Assembly: GCA_020721445.1 (NCBI GenBank)
Contig: DYMU01000015.1
Coordinates: 1-33,577 of the forward strand
Direction of reading: 5' to 3'
Length of the DNA stretch: 33,577 bases
From: Gemmobacter nectariphilus
GTDB lineage: Bacteria; Pseudomonadota; Alphaproteobacteria; Rhodobacterales; Rhodobacteraceae
The stretch's first letter is position 1. Each line of letters opens with the position of its first letter. The notes beneath the pieces were generated by a model that was not told where the DNA came from, did no database searches, and worked only from the letters and a program-made list of their open reading frames with translations. Below are positions 7,567 through 17,036 of the stretch, one piece after another. A program made the position numbers and the translations under genes.

Positions 7567-9195
7567 GTGAAAGACAGCGCAGGGTCGGACGTGACCGACC
7601 TGTTCATCATCGGTGGCGGAATCAACGGCTGCGGCATTGCCCGCGATGCTGTTGGTCGCGGTCTGACGGTTGCGCTGGCCGAACAGGGCGACATCGCACA
7701 GGCGACGTCTTCGGCCTCGACCAAACTGTTCCACGGTGGCCTGCGCTATCTGGAGTTTTTCGAGTTCCGGCTGGTGCAGGAATCGCTTGAAGAGCGCGAA
7801 ACCCTGCTGGTCGCCATGCCGCATATCTCGTGGCCGATGCGCTTTGTGCTGCCCTACCACCCCGACATGCGCTTTGAAGGCGACACGCCCACCGGCCGGC
7901 TGATGGCGCGGCTGATGCCGTGGATGAAAGGGCGCCGTCCGGGCTGGCTGATCCGGCTGGGGCTGTTTCTTTATGACAATCTGGGTGGCCGCAAGATCCT
8001 GCCCGGCACCCGGACGCTGGACCTTGCCCGTGATCTTGCCGGTGCCCCGCTGCAACCGCGCTTTGCCCACGCCTACGAATATTCCGACTGCTGGATCGAG
8101 GATGCCAAGCTGGTGTCGCTGAACGCCGCCGACGCCGCCCGCCGTGGCGCGCGGATCATGACCCGCACCCGCGTGGTGTCGGCTGACCGCACCGGCGATC
8201 ACTGGACCATCACCACCAAAGGCCGTGACGGTGTGTCGACGCATCGCGCCCGCGCGCTGGTCAACGCAGGGGGGCCGTGGGTCGAGGATATCATCCGCAA
8301 CGTCGCCCGCATCAATTCCACCGAAGGCGTGCGCTTGGTGCGCGGCAGCCATATCGTGACGCGCAAGCTGTATGACCACGACCGCTGCTATTTCTTTCAG
8401 GGCACCGATGGCCGGATCATCTTTGCCATTCCCTACGAGCAGGATTTCACCCTGATCGGCACCACCGACAAGGACCATCAGGGCGACCCGAACACCGCCG
8501 TCTGCACCGATGAGGAACGCGACTACCTGTGCGCCTTCGCCAGCCAGTATTTCAAACAGCCGATCACCGCCGCCGATGTGGTGTGGACCTATGCCGGTGT
8601 CCGCCCGCTGTATAATGACGGCGCGAAATCCGCGACCGCCGCCACCCGCGACTATGTGCTGTCGCTGGACCAGACCGGCGCGCCGCTGCTGAACGTGTTC
8701 GGCGGCAAGCTGACCACCTACCGCCGTCTGGCCGAGGCCGCGCTGGCCAGACTGGTGCCGTTCTTTCCCGCCGCCACGCCGCAATGGACCGCGCGCGTGC
8801 CGCTGCCGGGCGGGGATTTCCCGCATGACGGGGTTGCGGCGCTGACCGCGCGGCTGCGGGCCGACTTCCCGTTTCTGACGCCCGCCTGGGCCGCCCGGCT
8901 GATCCGGGCCTATGGCACCAATGCCGCAATCGTGCTTGGCAGCGCCAAAGCCGCCGCCGATCTGGGCCGTGATTTCGGCGCCACCCTGACCGAGGCCGAG
9001 GTGCGCTGGCTGATGGCCCAGGAATTTGCCATGCGGGCCGATGACATCGTCTGGCGCCGCACCAAACTGGGCCTGCGCCTGACGGCAGACCAGATCGCGG
9101 CGCTTGACGCCTTCATGACCGATGCCGAACCGGCAGGCGGCAACCCTTTGACCGAAAAACCCGCAGCCGGGGCAATCACCCCCGCTGCCGAATAG
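7567..9195 (+). CDS. glpD: Aerobic glycerol-3-phosphate dehydrogenase
   Basis: The 542-residue flavoprotein oxidises sn-glycerol-3-phosphate to dihydroxyacetone phosphate at the inner face of the cytoplasmic membrane and passes electrons to quinone. The FAD motif FIIGGGINGCGIARDA is at residues 13-28. The family signature around SSASTKLFHGGLRYLE follows at about residues 48-63, and IIFAIPYEQDFTLIGTTD is near 287-304. A C-terminal helical domain begins near residue 400. The start is GTG, eight bases after TTGGGAGGGG. It opens the glp operon, with nine bases to the next gene, and is presumably under GlpR control. Confidence 0.96.
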   Translation: MKDSAGSDVTDLFIIGGGINGCGIARDAVGRGLTVALAEQGDIAQATSSASTKLFHGGLRYLEFFEFRLVQESLEERETLLVAMPHISWPMRFVLPYHPDMRFEGDTPTGRLMARLMPWMKGRRPGWLIRLGLFLYDNLGGRKILPGTRTLDLARDLAGAPLQPRFAHAYEYSDCWIEDAKLVSLNAADAARRGARIMTRTRVVSADRTGDHWTITTKGRDGVSTHRARALVNAGGPWVEDIIRNVARINSTEGVRLVRGSHIVTRKLYDHDRCYFFQGTDGRIIFAIPYEQDFTLIGTTDKDHQGDPNTAVCTDEERDYLCAFASQYFKQPITAADVVWTYAGVRPLYNDGAKSATAATRDYVLSLDQTGAPLLNVFGGKLTTYRRLAEAALARLVPFFPAATPQWTARVPLPGGDFPHDGVAALTARLRADFPFLTPAWAARLIRAYGTNAAIVLGSAKAAADLGRDFGATLTEAEVRWLMAQEFAMRADDIVWRRTKLGLRLTADQIAALDAFMTDAEPAGGNPLTEKPAAGAITPAAE

Positions 9196-9203
9196 GGACC
9201 GAC

Positions 9204-10295
9204 ATGGCGCTAGACCTGCAAGCAGTTTCACGGATGGACAAGGGGCAGGTCATCTTGCACCCCACCAGCCTGACGCTGGAACAAGGCACGATGAACGTGC
9301 TGCTTGGCCCCACCTCTGCCGGCAAGACCAGCCTGATGCGCCTGATGGCGGGCCTTGATGCCCCCACCACCGGGCGGCTGGTCTGGAACGGTCAGGACGT
9401 GACCGGAATGCGCGTGCAGGACCGCCGGGTGGCCATGGTCTACCAGCAGTTCATCAACTACCCCGGCATGACCGTCTATGACAATATCGCCTCGCCCTTG
9501 CGCCTGCTGGGCAAATCGACCGACCAGATCGACCGCGCCGTGCGCGCCACCGCCGAGATGCTGAAACTGACGCCCATGCTTGCCCGCCGCCCGCTAGAGC
9601 TTTCGGGTGGCCAGCAACAGCGCTGCGCCTTGGCGCGGGCGCTGGTCAAAGAGGCGGGCCTTGTCTTGCTGGATGAACCGCTTGCCAATCTTGACTACAA
9701 GCTGCGCGAAGAGTTGCGCGCCGAAATCCCGCGCATCTTTGCCCAGTCCGGCGCGATCTTCGTCTACGCCACCACCGAACCCGAAGAGGCGCTCTTGCTG
9801 GGTGGCAACACCGCTACGCTGTGGGAAGGCCGCGTCACGCAATTCGGGGCCACCCCCGATGTCTACCGCAACCCCACCGACGCCATCACCGCGCGGGTGT
9901 TCAGCGACCCGCCGATGAACTTTGTCGACTGCGTCAAGCAAGGTGACCGCATGACCTTGGGGCAGGGTGTCACCATCCCCGCCACCGGCCGTTTCGCACG
10001 CTTGGCCGATGGCCGCTATCAGGCCGGCTTTCGGGCCAACCATCTGCACCTGAACCGGAAAACCGGTGACAGCGTCCAGTTTGCCTGCACCCTTGGCGCC
10101 AGCGAGATCACCGGATCGGAAACCTTCCTGCATCTGCACCACGGCACCGACCGCTGGACGGGTCTGGTTCACGGCGTGCAGGATCTGCCGATTGGCGGTC
10201 AGGTCGGCATCTGGCTTGACCCGGCACAGGTCTATCTGTTCGACGCGGCCGGCCAGCTTGCCGCACCGCGGGCCGCAACCGGGGCAGGGGTATAA
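9204..10295 (+). CDS. glpS: Glycerol ABC importer ATPase subunit GlpS (switch histidine missing)
   Basis: This 363-residue ATPase is one of two that power glycerol import. Walker A is GPTSAGKT (35-42), the Q-loop lies in VYQQF (79-83), the signature LSGGQQQR (133-140) is intact, and Walker B is LVLLDEP (153-159). The switch position, normally His in YVTHDQ, reads YATTEP with Thr191, so the usual H-loop histidine is absent. The last 110 residues form the regulatory OB-fold found in sugar-type importers such as MalK and UgpC. It lies nine bases after glpD and two bases before glpT. The partner has the opposite defect, which suggests one working ATP site per pair. Confidence 0.9.
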   Translation: MALDLQAVSRMDKGQVILHPTSLTLEQGTMNVLLGPTSAGKTSLMRLMAGLDAPTTGRLVWNGQDVTGMRVQDRRVAMVYQQFINYPGMTVYDNIASPLRLLGKSTDQIDRAVRATAEMLKLTPMLARRPLELSGGQQQRCALARALVKEAGLVLLDEPLANLDYKLREELRAEIPRIFAQSGAIFVYATTEPEEALLLGGNTATLWEGRVTQFGATPDVYRNPTDAITARVFSDPPMNFVDCVKQGDRMTLGQGVTIPATGRFARLADGRYQAGFRANHLHLNRKTGDSVQFACTLGASEITGSETFLHLHHGTDRWTGLVHGVQDLPIGGQVGIWLDPAQVYLFDAAGQLAAPRAATGAGV

Positions 10296-10297
10296 TC

Positions 10298-11370
10298 ATG
10301 GCCCGCATCACCCTGTCAAACCTCGCCCACAGCTACTACCCCAACCCAAAGTCCGAAGCCGACTTCGCGTTGAAGGAAATGGACCATGTCTGGGATGACG
10401 GCGGCGCCTATGCCCTGCTGGGGGCCTCGGGCTGCGGCAAGACCACGCTTTTGAACATCATCTCGGGCCTTGTGCACCCCAGCCAGGGCCGGGTGCTGTT
10501 TGGCGACCGCGATGTGACAGGCGCCCCCACGGCGGAACGCAACATTGCGCAGGTGTTCCAGTTCCCGGTGGTCTATGACACCATGACGGTGCGCGAAAAC
10601 CTTGCCTTCCCGCTGCGCAACCGGGGCATGGATGCCGCCTATATCCAGTCGCGCGTCGCCCAGATTGCCGCGATGATCGGGATGGAGGCGACGCTGGACC
10701 GCAAGGCGCGCGGCCTGACCGCCGACGCCAAGCAAAAGATCAGCCTTGGCCGCGGCATGGTGCGTCAGGACGTGAACGCCATCCTGTTCGACGAACCGCT
10801 GACCGTGATCGACCCGCACATGAAATGGGAATTGCGCACGCAGCTCAAATTGCTGCACCGCGAGTTTGGCCACACCATGATCTATGTCACCCATGACCAG
10901 ACCGAGGCGCTGACCTTTGCCGACAAGGTGGTGGTGCTGCACGATGGCCGTGTCGTGCAGATGGGCACCCCGCAGGAATTGTTCGAAACCCCCGAGCATA
11001 CCTTTGTCGGCTATTTCATCGGCTCGCCCGGCATGAACCTTTTGGATGCCACCATCCACGGCAACATGGCGCAAACCGCCGCGGGCCCGGTTGCGCTTGC
11101 CGCCCACTATGCCCCGCAAAATGGCCGTACGCAGATCGGCATCCGCCCGGAATACGCGGAAATGACCGCAGGCATCGGCCTGCCCGCCCGGGTGCTGCGC
11201 ATCGAGGATGTCGGTCGCCACCGCATCATCCGCGCCGAAGTGGCCGGCAGCCAGATCAGCGTCATCGCAGGCGAAGGCCAGCCCGTCGGGGCCGATCTGA
11301 CCCATGTCCGTTTCGACCCCGCCCGGGTCAATGTTTACGCCAACGACTGGCGCATCAAAGGAGCCGTGTG

Positions 11371-11371
<1 letters not shown>
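10298..11371 (+). CDS. glpT: Glycerol ABC importer ATPase subunit GlpT (signature motif lost)
   Basis: The 357-residue protein is the second ATPase of the importer and is not the GlpT antiporter of E. coli. Walker A is GASGCGKT (42-49), the Q-loop is VFQFP, Walker B is ILFDEP (162-167) and the switch histidine is His199 in YVTHDQ. At the signature position, where LSGGQKQR is expected, the sequence is LTADAKQK (140-147), so both signature glycines and the Gln are gone. A regulatory C-terminal domain begins near residue 240. The gene starts two bases after glpS, and its TGA shares one base with the ATG of glpP. Naming follows the rhizobial glycerol system. Confidence 0.9.
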
Positions 11372-12242
<871 letters not shown>

Positions 12243-12243
<1 letters not shown>

Positions 12244-13046
12244 TGCGCATCCGCTCCTCTGCCGTGGTGATGACCCTGTATCTCTTGTTCCTGCTGATCC
12301 CGATCTACTGGCTGATCAACATGAGCCTGAAGACCAACACCGAGATCGTCTCGACCTTCAGCCTGTGGCCCAACGACCTGACGTTTGCCAATTACGTCAC
12401 CATCCTGACCGATCCGGCGTGGTACATGGGCTATGTCAACTCGATGATCTACGTCACGATGAACGTGGTGATCTCGCTCGCCGTGGCACTGCCGGCGGCT
12501 TACGCCTTCTCGCGCTACAGCTTCATTGGTGACAAGCACCTGTTCTTTTGGCTGCTGACCAACCGCATGGCCCCCCCGGCGGTGTTCGCCCTGCCGTTCT
12601 TCCAGCTTTACTCAAGCGTCGGCCTGTTCGACACCCATATCGCCGTGGCGCTGGCGCATTGCCTGTTCAACGTGCCGCTGGCGGTGTGGATCCTCGAAGG
12701 CTTCATGCGCGGCGTGCCGAAAGAGATCGACGAGACGGCCTATATCGACGGCTATTCCTTCCCGCGCTTTTTCCTGCGCATCTTCCTGCCGCTGATCGCA
12801 AGCGGCATCGGGGTGACGGCCTTCTTCTGCTTCATGTTCTCCTGGGTCGAACTGCTGCTGTCGCGCACCCTGACATCGGTCAACGCCAAACCCATCGCCG
12901 CCACCATGACCCGCACCGTCAGCGCCTCTGGCATGGATTGGGGCGTGCTGGCCGCCGCCGGGGTGCTGACCATCATCCCCGGCGCGCTGGTGATCTACTT
13001 CGTGCGCAACTACATCGCCAAGGGCTTTGCCCTGGGACGGGTGTGA
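12243..13046 (+). CDS. glpQ: Glycerol ABC importer permease GlpQ
   Basis: The 267-residue permease is the MalG/UgpE-type partner of GlpP, with about six membrane segments starting at VVMTLYLLFLLIPIYWLINM. Its EAA loop reads KEIDETAYIDGYSFPRFFLR followed by IFLP. The ATG at 12243 overlaps the glpP stop by one base and follows GGAGG by seven bases; an upstream GTG at 12240 would add one residue. It is unrelated to the E. coli phosphodiesterase also called GlpQ. A 163-base gap with a hairpin repeat separates it from glpU. Confidence 0.92.
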
Positions 13047-13068
13047 TGCGCGCTGTGCTAGCGACATT

Positions 13069-13173
13069 CCCCCACCCCCATCCCCTCCCCACGAGGGGGA
13101 GGGGGGCCGACTGCCCCAACGCTTGCTCCCGGTGCCTCCCCTCCCCCCCGTGGGGAGGGGAGGCGGGTGGGGG
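13069..13173. repeat. Palindromic repeat element inside the glp operon
   Basis: About 105 bases are bounded by the inverted 9-mers CCCCCACCC (13069-13077) and GGGTGGGGG (13165-13173). Inside are two hairpins: CCCCTCCCC/GGGGAGGGG (13082-13090 and 13096-13104) and the 13-base arms GCCTCCCCTCCCC/GGGGAGGGGAGGC (13134-13146 and 13152-13164). The layout resembles the paired palindromes (REP/BIME type) scattered through many proteobacterial genomes. No T-run follows, so it is not a plain terminator. It falls between glpQ and glpU and could slow or protect the transcript. Confidence 0.75.
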
Positions 13174-13209
13174 GCAGCCGGGCAGGGCCACACCCCCCGG
13201 AGACTGCCC

Positions 13210-13611
13210 ATGACCGCACCCCGCTGGCCCCTGATCTATGCCGTCACCGCCGCCATCGCCGTGGCGATCCTCGCCGCGCTGGTCGCGGTTGCCCCCCGCG
13301 CCGATGGCCGCATCGACTGGACCGCGCAGATGGTTGACGGCGGCTGGATGGCCTGGACGCTGCCCATTGCCCTGTTTTTCTACACCATCGCCTGCCTGCT
13401 GGTCCTGTTCACCCTTCTGGCCATCCACTTTCCCGAAACGCCGCGCACCGGCATCTTGCGCATCGAAACCACCCGGGGCGACCGGCTGTTCATTTCCCTT
13501 CTGGGCTCGGCCTTCCTGTCGCTGGCCTGGCTCGCCGCTTTCGGCGCACCGCTGACCTATGCGCTGATCCTCTGCCTTGCCTATGCCGCAGCAGTGTTCC
13601 GCTGGGTCTAA
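13210..13611 (+). CDS. glpU: Small DUF2160-type integral membrane protein (GlpU)
   Basis: The 133-residue protein has four probable membrane helices: WPLIYAVTAAIAVAILAALV, WMAWTLPIALFFYTIACLLV with the following residues, LFISLLGSAFLSLAWLAAF and PLTYALILCLAYAAAVFRWV. Proteins of this kind sit in glycerol ABC operons of rhizobia and rhodobacters and are annotated DUF2160; the role in transport is, to my knowledge, unproven. The ATG at 13210 is set by GGAG eight bases upstream. A longer frame reaches back to 13027 but would translate the palindromic repeat and is rejected. It lies 71 bases before glpV. Confidence 0.85.
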   Translation: MTAPRWPLIYAVTAAIAVAILAALVAVAPRADGRIDWTAQMVDGGWMAWTLPIALFFYTIACLLVLFTLLAIHFPETPRTGILRIETTRGDRLFISLLGSAFLSLAWLAAFGAPLTYALILCLAYAAAVFRWV

Positions 13612-13682
13612 GGCACGGCACGACAACGACCCCCCGGCAACGGGGGCAAGACCAAACGTCTCAACATTCTGGGAGGAATACC

Positions 13683-15401
13683 ATGAGATTGCGTCACCAA
13701 ACCACCGCCATGGCGCTTGCGCTGATGGCGCTTGGCGCGCCCGTCTGGGCCGATATCGAGGCGGCGAAAGCCTTTCTTGACGCCGAAATCGGCGACATGT
13801 CTGTGCTGGACCGCGCGGGCCAAGAGGCCGAACTGCAATGGTTCATCGACGCCGCCAAACCCTATGCCGGCATGGACATCAAGGTGGTGTCCGAAACCAT
13901 CGGCACGCATGAATACGAAGCCAAGGTGCTGGCCCCGGCCTTTACCGCCATCACCGGCATCAAGGTCACCCATGATCTGATCGGCGAAGGCGATGTGGTC
14001 GAAAAGCTGCAAACCCAAATGCAGTCGGGCGAAAATATCTATGATGCCTACATCAATGACTCTGACCTGATCGGCACCCACTGGCGCTACAAACAGGCCC
14101 GCAACCTGACCGACTGGATGGCAGGCGACGGTGCCGCCGTGACCAACCCAAACCTTGATCTGGCCGATTTCATCGGCATCTCCTTCACCACCGGGCCGGA
14201 TGGCAAGCTGTATCAGCTTCCCGACCAGCAGTTCGCCAACCTCTACTGGTTCCGCTACGACTGGTTCAACGATCAGAAAACCAAGGACGATTTCAAGGCC
14301 AAATACGGCTATGACCTTGGCGTTCCGGTCAACTGGTCGGCCTATGAGGATATTGCCGAGTTCTTCACCGGGCGCGACATGTCCTACATGGGCGGGCCAA
14401 CCTCGGTCTGGGGCAACATGGACTATGGCAAGAAAGACCCCTCGCTCGGCTGGCGTTACACCGATGCGTGGATGTCGATGGCCGGCATGGGCGACAAGGG
14501 CGAACCGAATGGGCTGCCGGTTGACGAATGGGGCATCCGCGTCAACGAAAACTCGCAGCCCGTGGGTTCCTGCGTTGCCCGTGGCGGTGCCACCAACGAC
14601 GCGGCGGCGGTCTATGCGGTGACCAAGGCCATCGAATGGCTGCAAAAATACACGCCGCCAGAAGCCGCTGGCATGACCTTTGGCGAGGCTGGCCCCGTGC
14701 CCGCCCAGGGTGCGATTGCCCAGCAGATGTTCTGGTATACCGCCTTCACCGCGGCCTCCGTCGTCGAGGGCACCCCGGTGATGAACGCCGATGGCACGCC
14801 GAAATGGCGCATGGCCCCCAGCCCGCATGGCGCCTATTGGTCCGAAGGCACCAAGATCGGCTATCAGGATGCCGGGTCGTGGACGCTGATGGAATCGACG
14901 CCCGTTGACCGTGCGCAGGCGGCCTGGCTTTATGCCCAGTTCGTCACCTCGAAAACCGTGGACGTGAAGAAAAGCCATGTCGGCCTGACCTTCATCCGCG
15001 AAAGCACGATCCAGCATCAGTCGTTCACCGACCGCGCCCCGAAACTGGGCGGTCTGGTGGAATTCTACCGCTCGCCGGCCCGCGTCCAGTGGTCGCCGAC
15101 CGGCACCAACATCCCGGACTATCCGAAACTGGCACAGCTGTGGTGGCAGAACATCGGCGACGCGATGTCGGGCGCCAAAACCCCGCAAGAGGCGCTTGAT
15201 TCCTTGTGCGCCGAACAGGAAGCCGTGCTGATCCGGCTGGAGAAATCCGGTGTGCAGGGCGACCTTGGTCCGAAGATGAACGAGGAGGTGGACCCGCAGG
15301 TCTGGCTCGATGCCCCTGGCGCGCCGGTGGCCAAGCTGGAAAACGAAAAGCCGATGGGCGAGACGATCGCCTATGACGAGCTGATCAAGTCCTGGCAATA
15401 A
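13683..15401 (+). CDS. glpV: Glycerol ABC importer periplasmic binding protein GlpV
   Basis: The 572-residue protein has a clear signal peptide (residues 1-23, MALALMALGAPVWA before DIEAAK) and the two-lobed solute-binding fold of group 1 binding proteins. It is well above the usual 400-450 residues for sugar or glycerol-phosphate binders, with extra C-terminal sequence. Its position between the permeases and glpK, and its match in layout to the rhizobial glpV, argue for glycerol as ligand. Aromatic-rich stretches such as LYWFRYDWFN and VPVNWSAYEDI may line the pocket, but this is a guess. GGAGG precedes the ATG. A terminator-like hairpin follows the stop at 15414. Confidence 0.9.
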   Translation: MRLRHQTTAMALALMALGAPVWADIEAAKAFLDAEIGDMSVLDRAGQEAELQWFIDAAKPYAGMDIKVVSETIGTHEYEAKVLAPAFTAITGIKVTHDLIGEGDVVEKLQTQMQSGENIYDAYINDSDLIGTHWRYKQARNLTDWMAGDGAAVTNPNLDLADFIGISFTTGPDGKLYQLPDQQFANLYWFRYDWFNDQKTKDDFKAKYGYDLGVPVNWSAYEDIAEFFTGRDMSYMGGPTSVWGNMDYGKKDPSLGWRYTDAWMSMAGMGDKGEPNGLPVDEWGIRVNENSQPVGSCVARGGATNDAAAVYAVTKAIEWLQKYTPPEAAGMTFGEAGPVPAQGAIAQQMFWYTAFTAASVVEGTPVMNADGTPKWRMAPSPHGAYWSEGTKIGYQDAGSWTLMESTPVDRAQAAWLYAQFVTSKTVDVKKSHVGLTFIRESTIQHQSFTDRAPKLGGLVEFYRSPARVQWSPTGTNIPDYPKLAQLWWQNIGDAMSGAKTPQEALDSLCAEQEAVLIRLEKSGVQGDLGPKMNEEVDPQVWLDAPGAPVAKLENEKPMGETIAYDELIKSWQ

Positions 15402-15413
15402 GCTGATCCCTCG

Positions 15414-15450
15414 GAAAGGGGCAGGCACTGCACTTGCCCCTTTCTCTTTC
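15414..15450 (+). terminator. Intrinsic terminator-like hairpin after glpV
   Basis: A perfect 10-base stem, GAAAGGGGCA (15414-15423) and TGCCCCTTTC (15435-15444), with an 11-base loop is followed by the pyrimidine tract TCTTTC. It lies 12 bases past the glpV stop and could reduce transcription into glpK. Its last five stem bases are also the first bases of the long inverted repeat that follows, so the two structures compete. Confidence 0.6.
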
Positions 15451-15525
15451 TGCAAATATCCCCGCCGGAGGCTCCTGCCCTTGGCCGGGGAAGCCTCCGG
15501 CGGGGATATTTGCAGAAAGAGAAAG
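15440..15525. repeat. 34-base perfect inverted repeat between glpV and glpK
   Basis: The bases 15440-15473 are the exact reverse complement of 15492-15525, with an 18-base spacer. The core of each arm is GCCTCCGGCGGGGATATTTG. The element ends 26 bases before the glpK start, leaving its ribosome binding site (GAGGAG, 15543-15548) outside. I recall similar GC-rich palindromes between genes of related genomes, but this has to be checked. It could act as a bidirectional terminator, an RNA-stabilising hairpin or a mobile palindromic repeat. Confidence 0.85.
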
Positions 15526-15551
15526 CCCGCGTCGCGCGGCATGAGGAGACC

Positions 15552-17036
15552 ATGACCCATATCCTTGCCATTGATCAGGGCACCACGTCGTCGCGGGCCA
15601 TCCTGTTCGACGCCGGGCTGCGGGTGGTGGCCACGGCGCAGGAAGAGTTCCGCCAGATCTACCCCGCCCCCGGCTGGGTCGAGCATGACCCCTCGGACCT
15701 GTGGGCCACCGTGGCCGGCACCGCCCGCGCCGCCATCGAAAAGGCCGGGGTGGATGCGCGTACCATAGCCGCCATCGGCCTGACCAACCAGCGCGAGACG
15801 ACGCTGATCTGGGACCGCGAGACCGGCCAGCCCATTCACAACGCCATCGTCTGGCAGGACCGCCGCACCGCCCCCACCTGCGAGGCTTTGGCGGCAGCAG
15901 GCCATGCCGCGATGATCACCGCCCGCACCGGCCTGCTGCTGGACCCGTATTTCTCGGCGACCAAGGTCAAGTGGCTGCTGGACCATGTCGAAGGTGCGCG
16001 GGCCCGCGCGCAGCGCGGCGCGCTGATGTTCGGCACCGTCGATACCTATCTGATCTGGAAGCTGACCGGCGCGCGCACCCATGCCACCGACGCCAGCAAC
16101 GCCGCGCGCACCATGCTGTACAATATCGCGACCGGTCAGTGGGACGCCGAGATTTGCGGCCTGCTCGACATCCCGATGTCCCTGCTTCCCGAGGTCCGCG
16201 ACTGTGCCGCTGACTATGGGGTCACCCGTGCCGACCTGTTTGGCCGCGAAATCCCGATCCTTGGGGTGGCGGGCGATCAGCAGGCGGCGACCGTGGGGCA
16301 GGCGTGCTTCACCCCCGGAATGATGAAATCGACCTATGGCACCGGCTGCTTTGCCTTGCTGAACACCGGGTCCGACCGGGTGCCATCAAAGAACCGGCTG
16401 CTGACCACCATCGCCTATCAGTTGAACGGGAAACCGACATATGCGCTGGAAGGCTCGATCTTCATTGCGGGGGCCGTGGTGCAATGGCTGCGGGACGGGC
16501 TGAAGATCATCCGCGAGGCCAAAGAGACCCAACCGCTGGCCGAACAGGCCGACGAGGCGCAGGGCGTGGTGCTGGTGCCGGCCTTCACCGGTCTGGGCGC
16601 GCCCTACTGGCGGCCAGACTGCCGGGGGGCGATCTATGGGCTGACCCGAAACTCTGGCCCGGCGGAACTGGCGCGCGCGGCGCTGGAGTCGGTTGGCTAC
16701 CAGACCCGCGATCTGCTGGAGGCGATGAAGGCCGATTGGGGTGCCGCGGCGGATGGTGTGCTGCGGGTTGATGGGGGCATGACGCACAGCGACTGGGCGA
16801 TGCAGTTCCTGTCCGATATTCTGGGCGCGCCGGTTGACCGCCCGGTTGTGACGGAAACCACCGCTCTGGGGGCGGCCTATCTGGCCGGGTTGCAGGCCGG
16901 CATCTGCCCCGCACCGGCCGAGTTTCAAAAGACATGGGCGCTGGAGCGACGCTTTTCCCCGGTGATGGACCCAAAGGTGCGCGCCGTGAAATATGCGCGG
17001 TGGGGGCGGGCGGTTGCCGCCACGATGTCGGTATGA
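15552..17036 (+). CDS. glpK: Glycerol kinase
   Basis: The 494-residue kinase phosphorylates glycerol to sn-glycerol-3-phosphate in the cytosol, which traps the imported substrate. The FGGY fold is shown by [13 protein letters not shown] (residues 7-19, phosphate loop), [19 protein letters not shown] with the following [10 protein letters not shown] (glycerol site), [26 protein letters not shown] and [20 protein letters not shown]. The start at 15552 has GAGGAG upstream; the frame extends to 15510 but that part lies in the inverted repeat. The stop overlaps the next ATG by four bases. Confidence 0.97.
   Translation: MTHILAIDQGTTSSRAILFDAGLRVVATAQEEFRQIYPAPGWVEHDPSDLWATVAGTARAAIEKAGVDARTIAAIGLTNQRETTLIWDRETGQPIHNAIVWQDRRTAPTCEALAAAGHAAMITARTGLLLDPYFSATKVKWLLDHVEGARARAQRGALMFGTVDTYLIWKLTGARTHATDASNAARTMLYNIATGQWDAEICGLLDIPMSLLPEVRDCAADYGVTRADLFGREIPILGVAGDQQAATVGQACFTPGMMKSTYGTGCFALLNTGSDRVPSKNRLLTTIAYQLNGKPTYALEGSIFIAGAVVQWLRDGLKIIREAKETQPLAEQADEAQGVVLVPAFTGLGAPYWRPDCRGAIYGLTRNSGPAELARAALESVGYQTRDLLEAMKADWGAAADGVLRVDGGMTHSDWAMQFLSDILGAPVDRPVVTETTALGAAYLAGLQAGICPAPAEFQKTWALERRFSPVMDPKVRAVKYARWGRAVAATMSV

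Noticed and set aside
13608-16082. 824-residue minus-strand frame opposite glpV and glpK
   Set aside because: It spans two well supported plus-strand genes and the inverted repeat between them, and shows no recognisable protein features.
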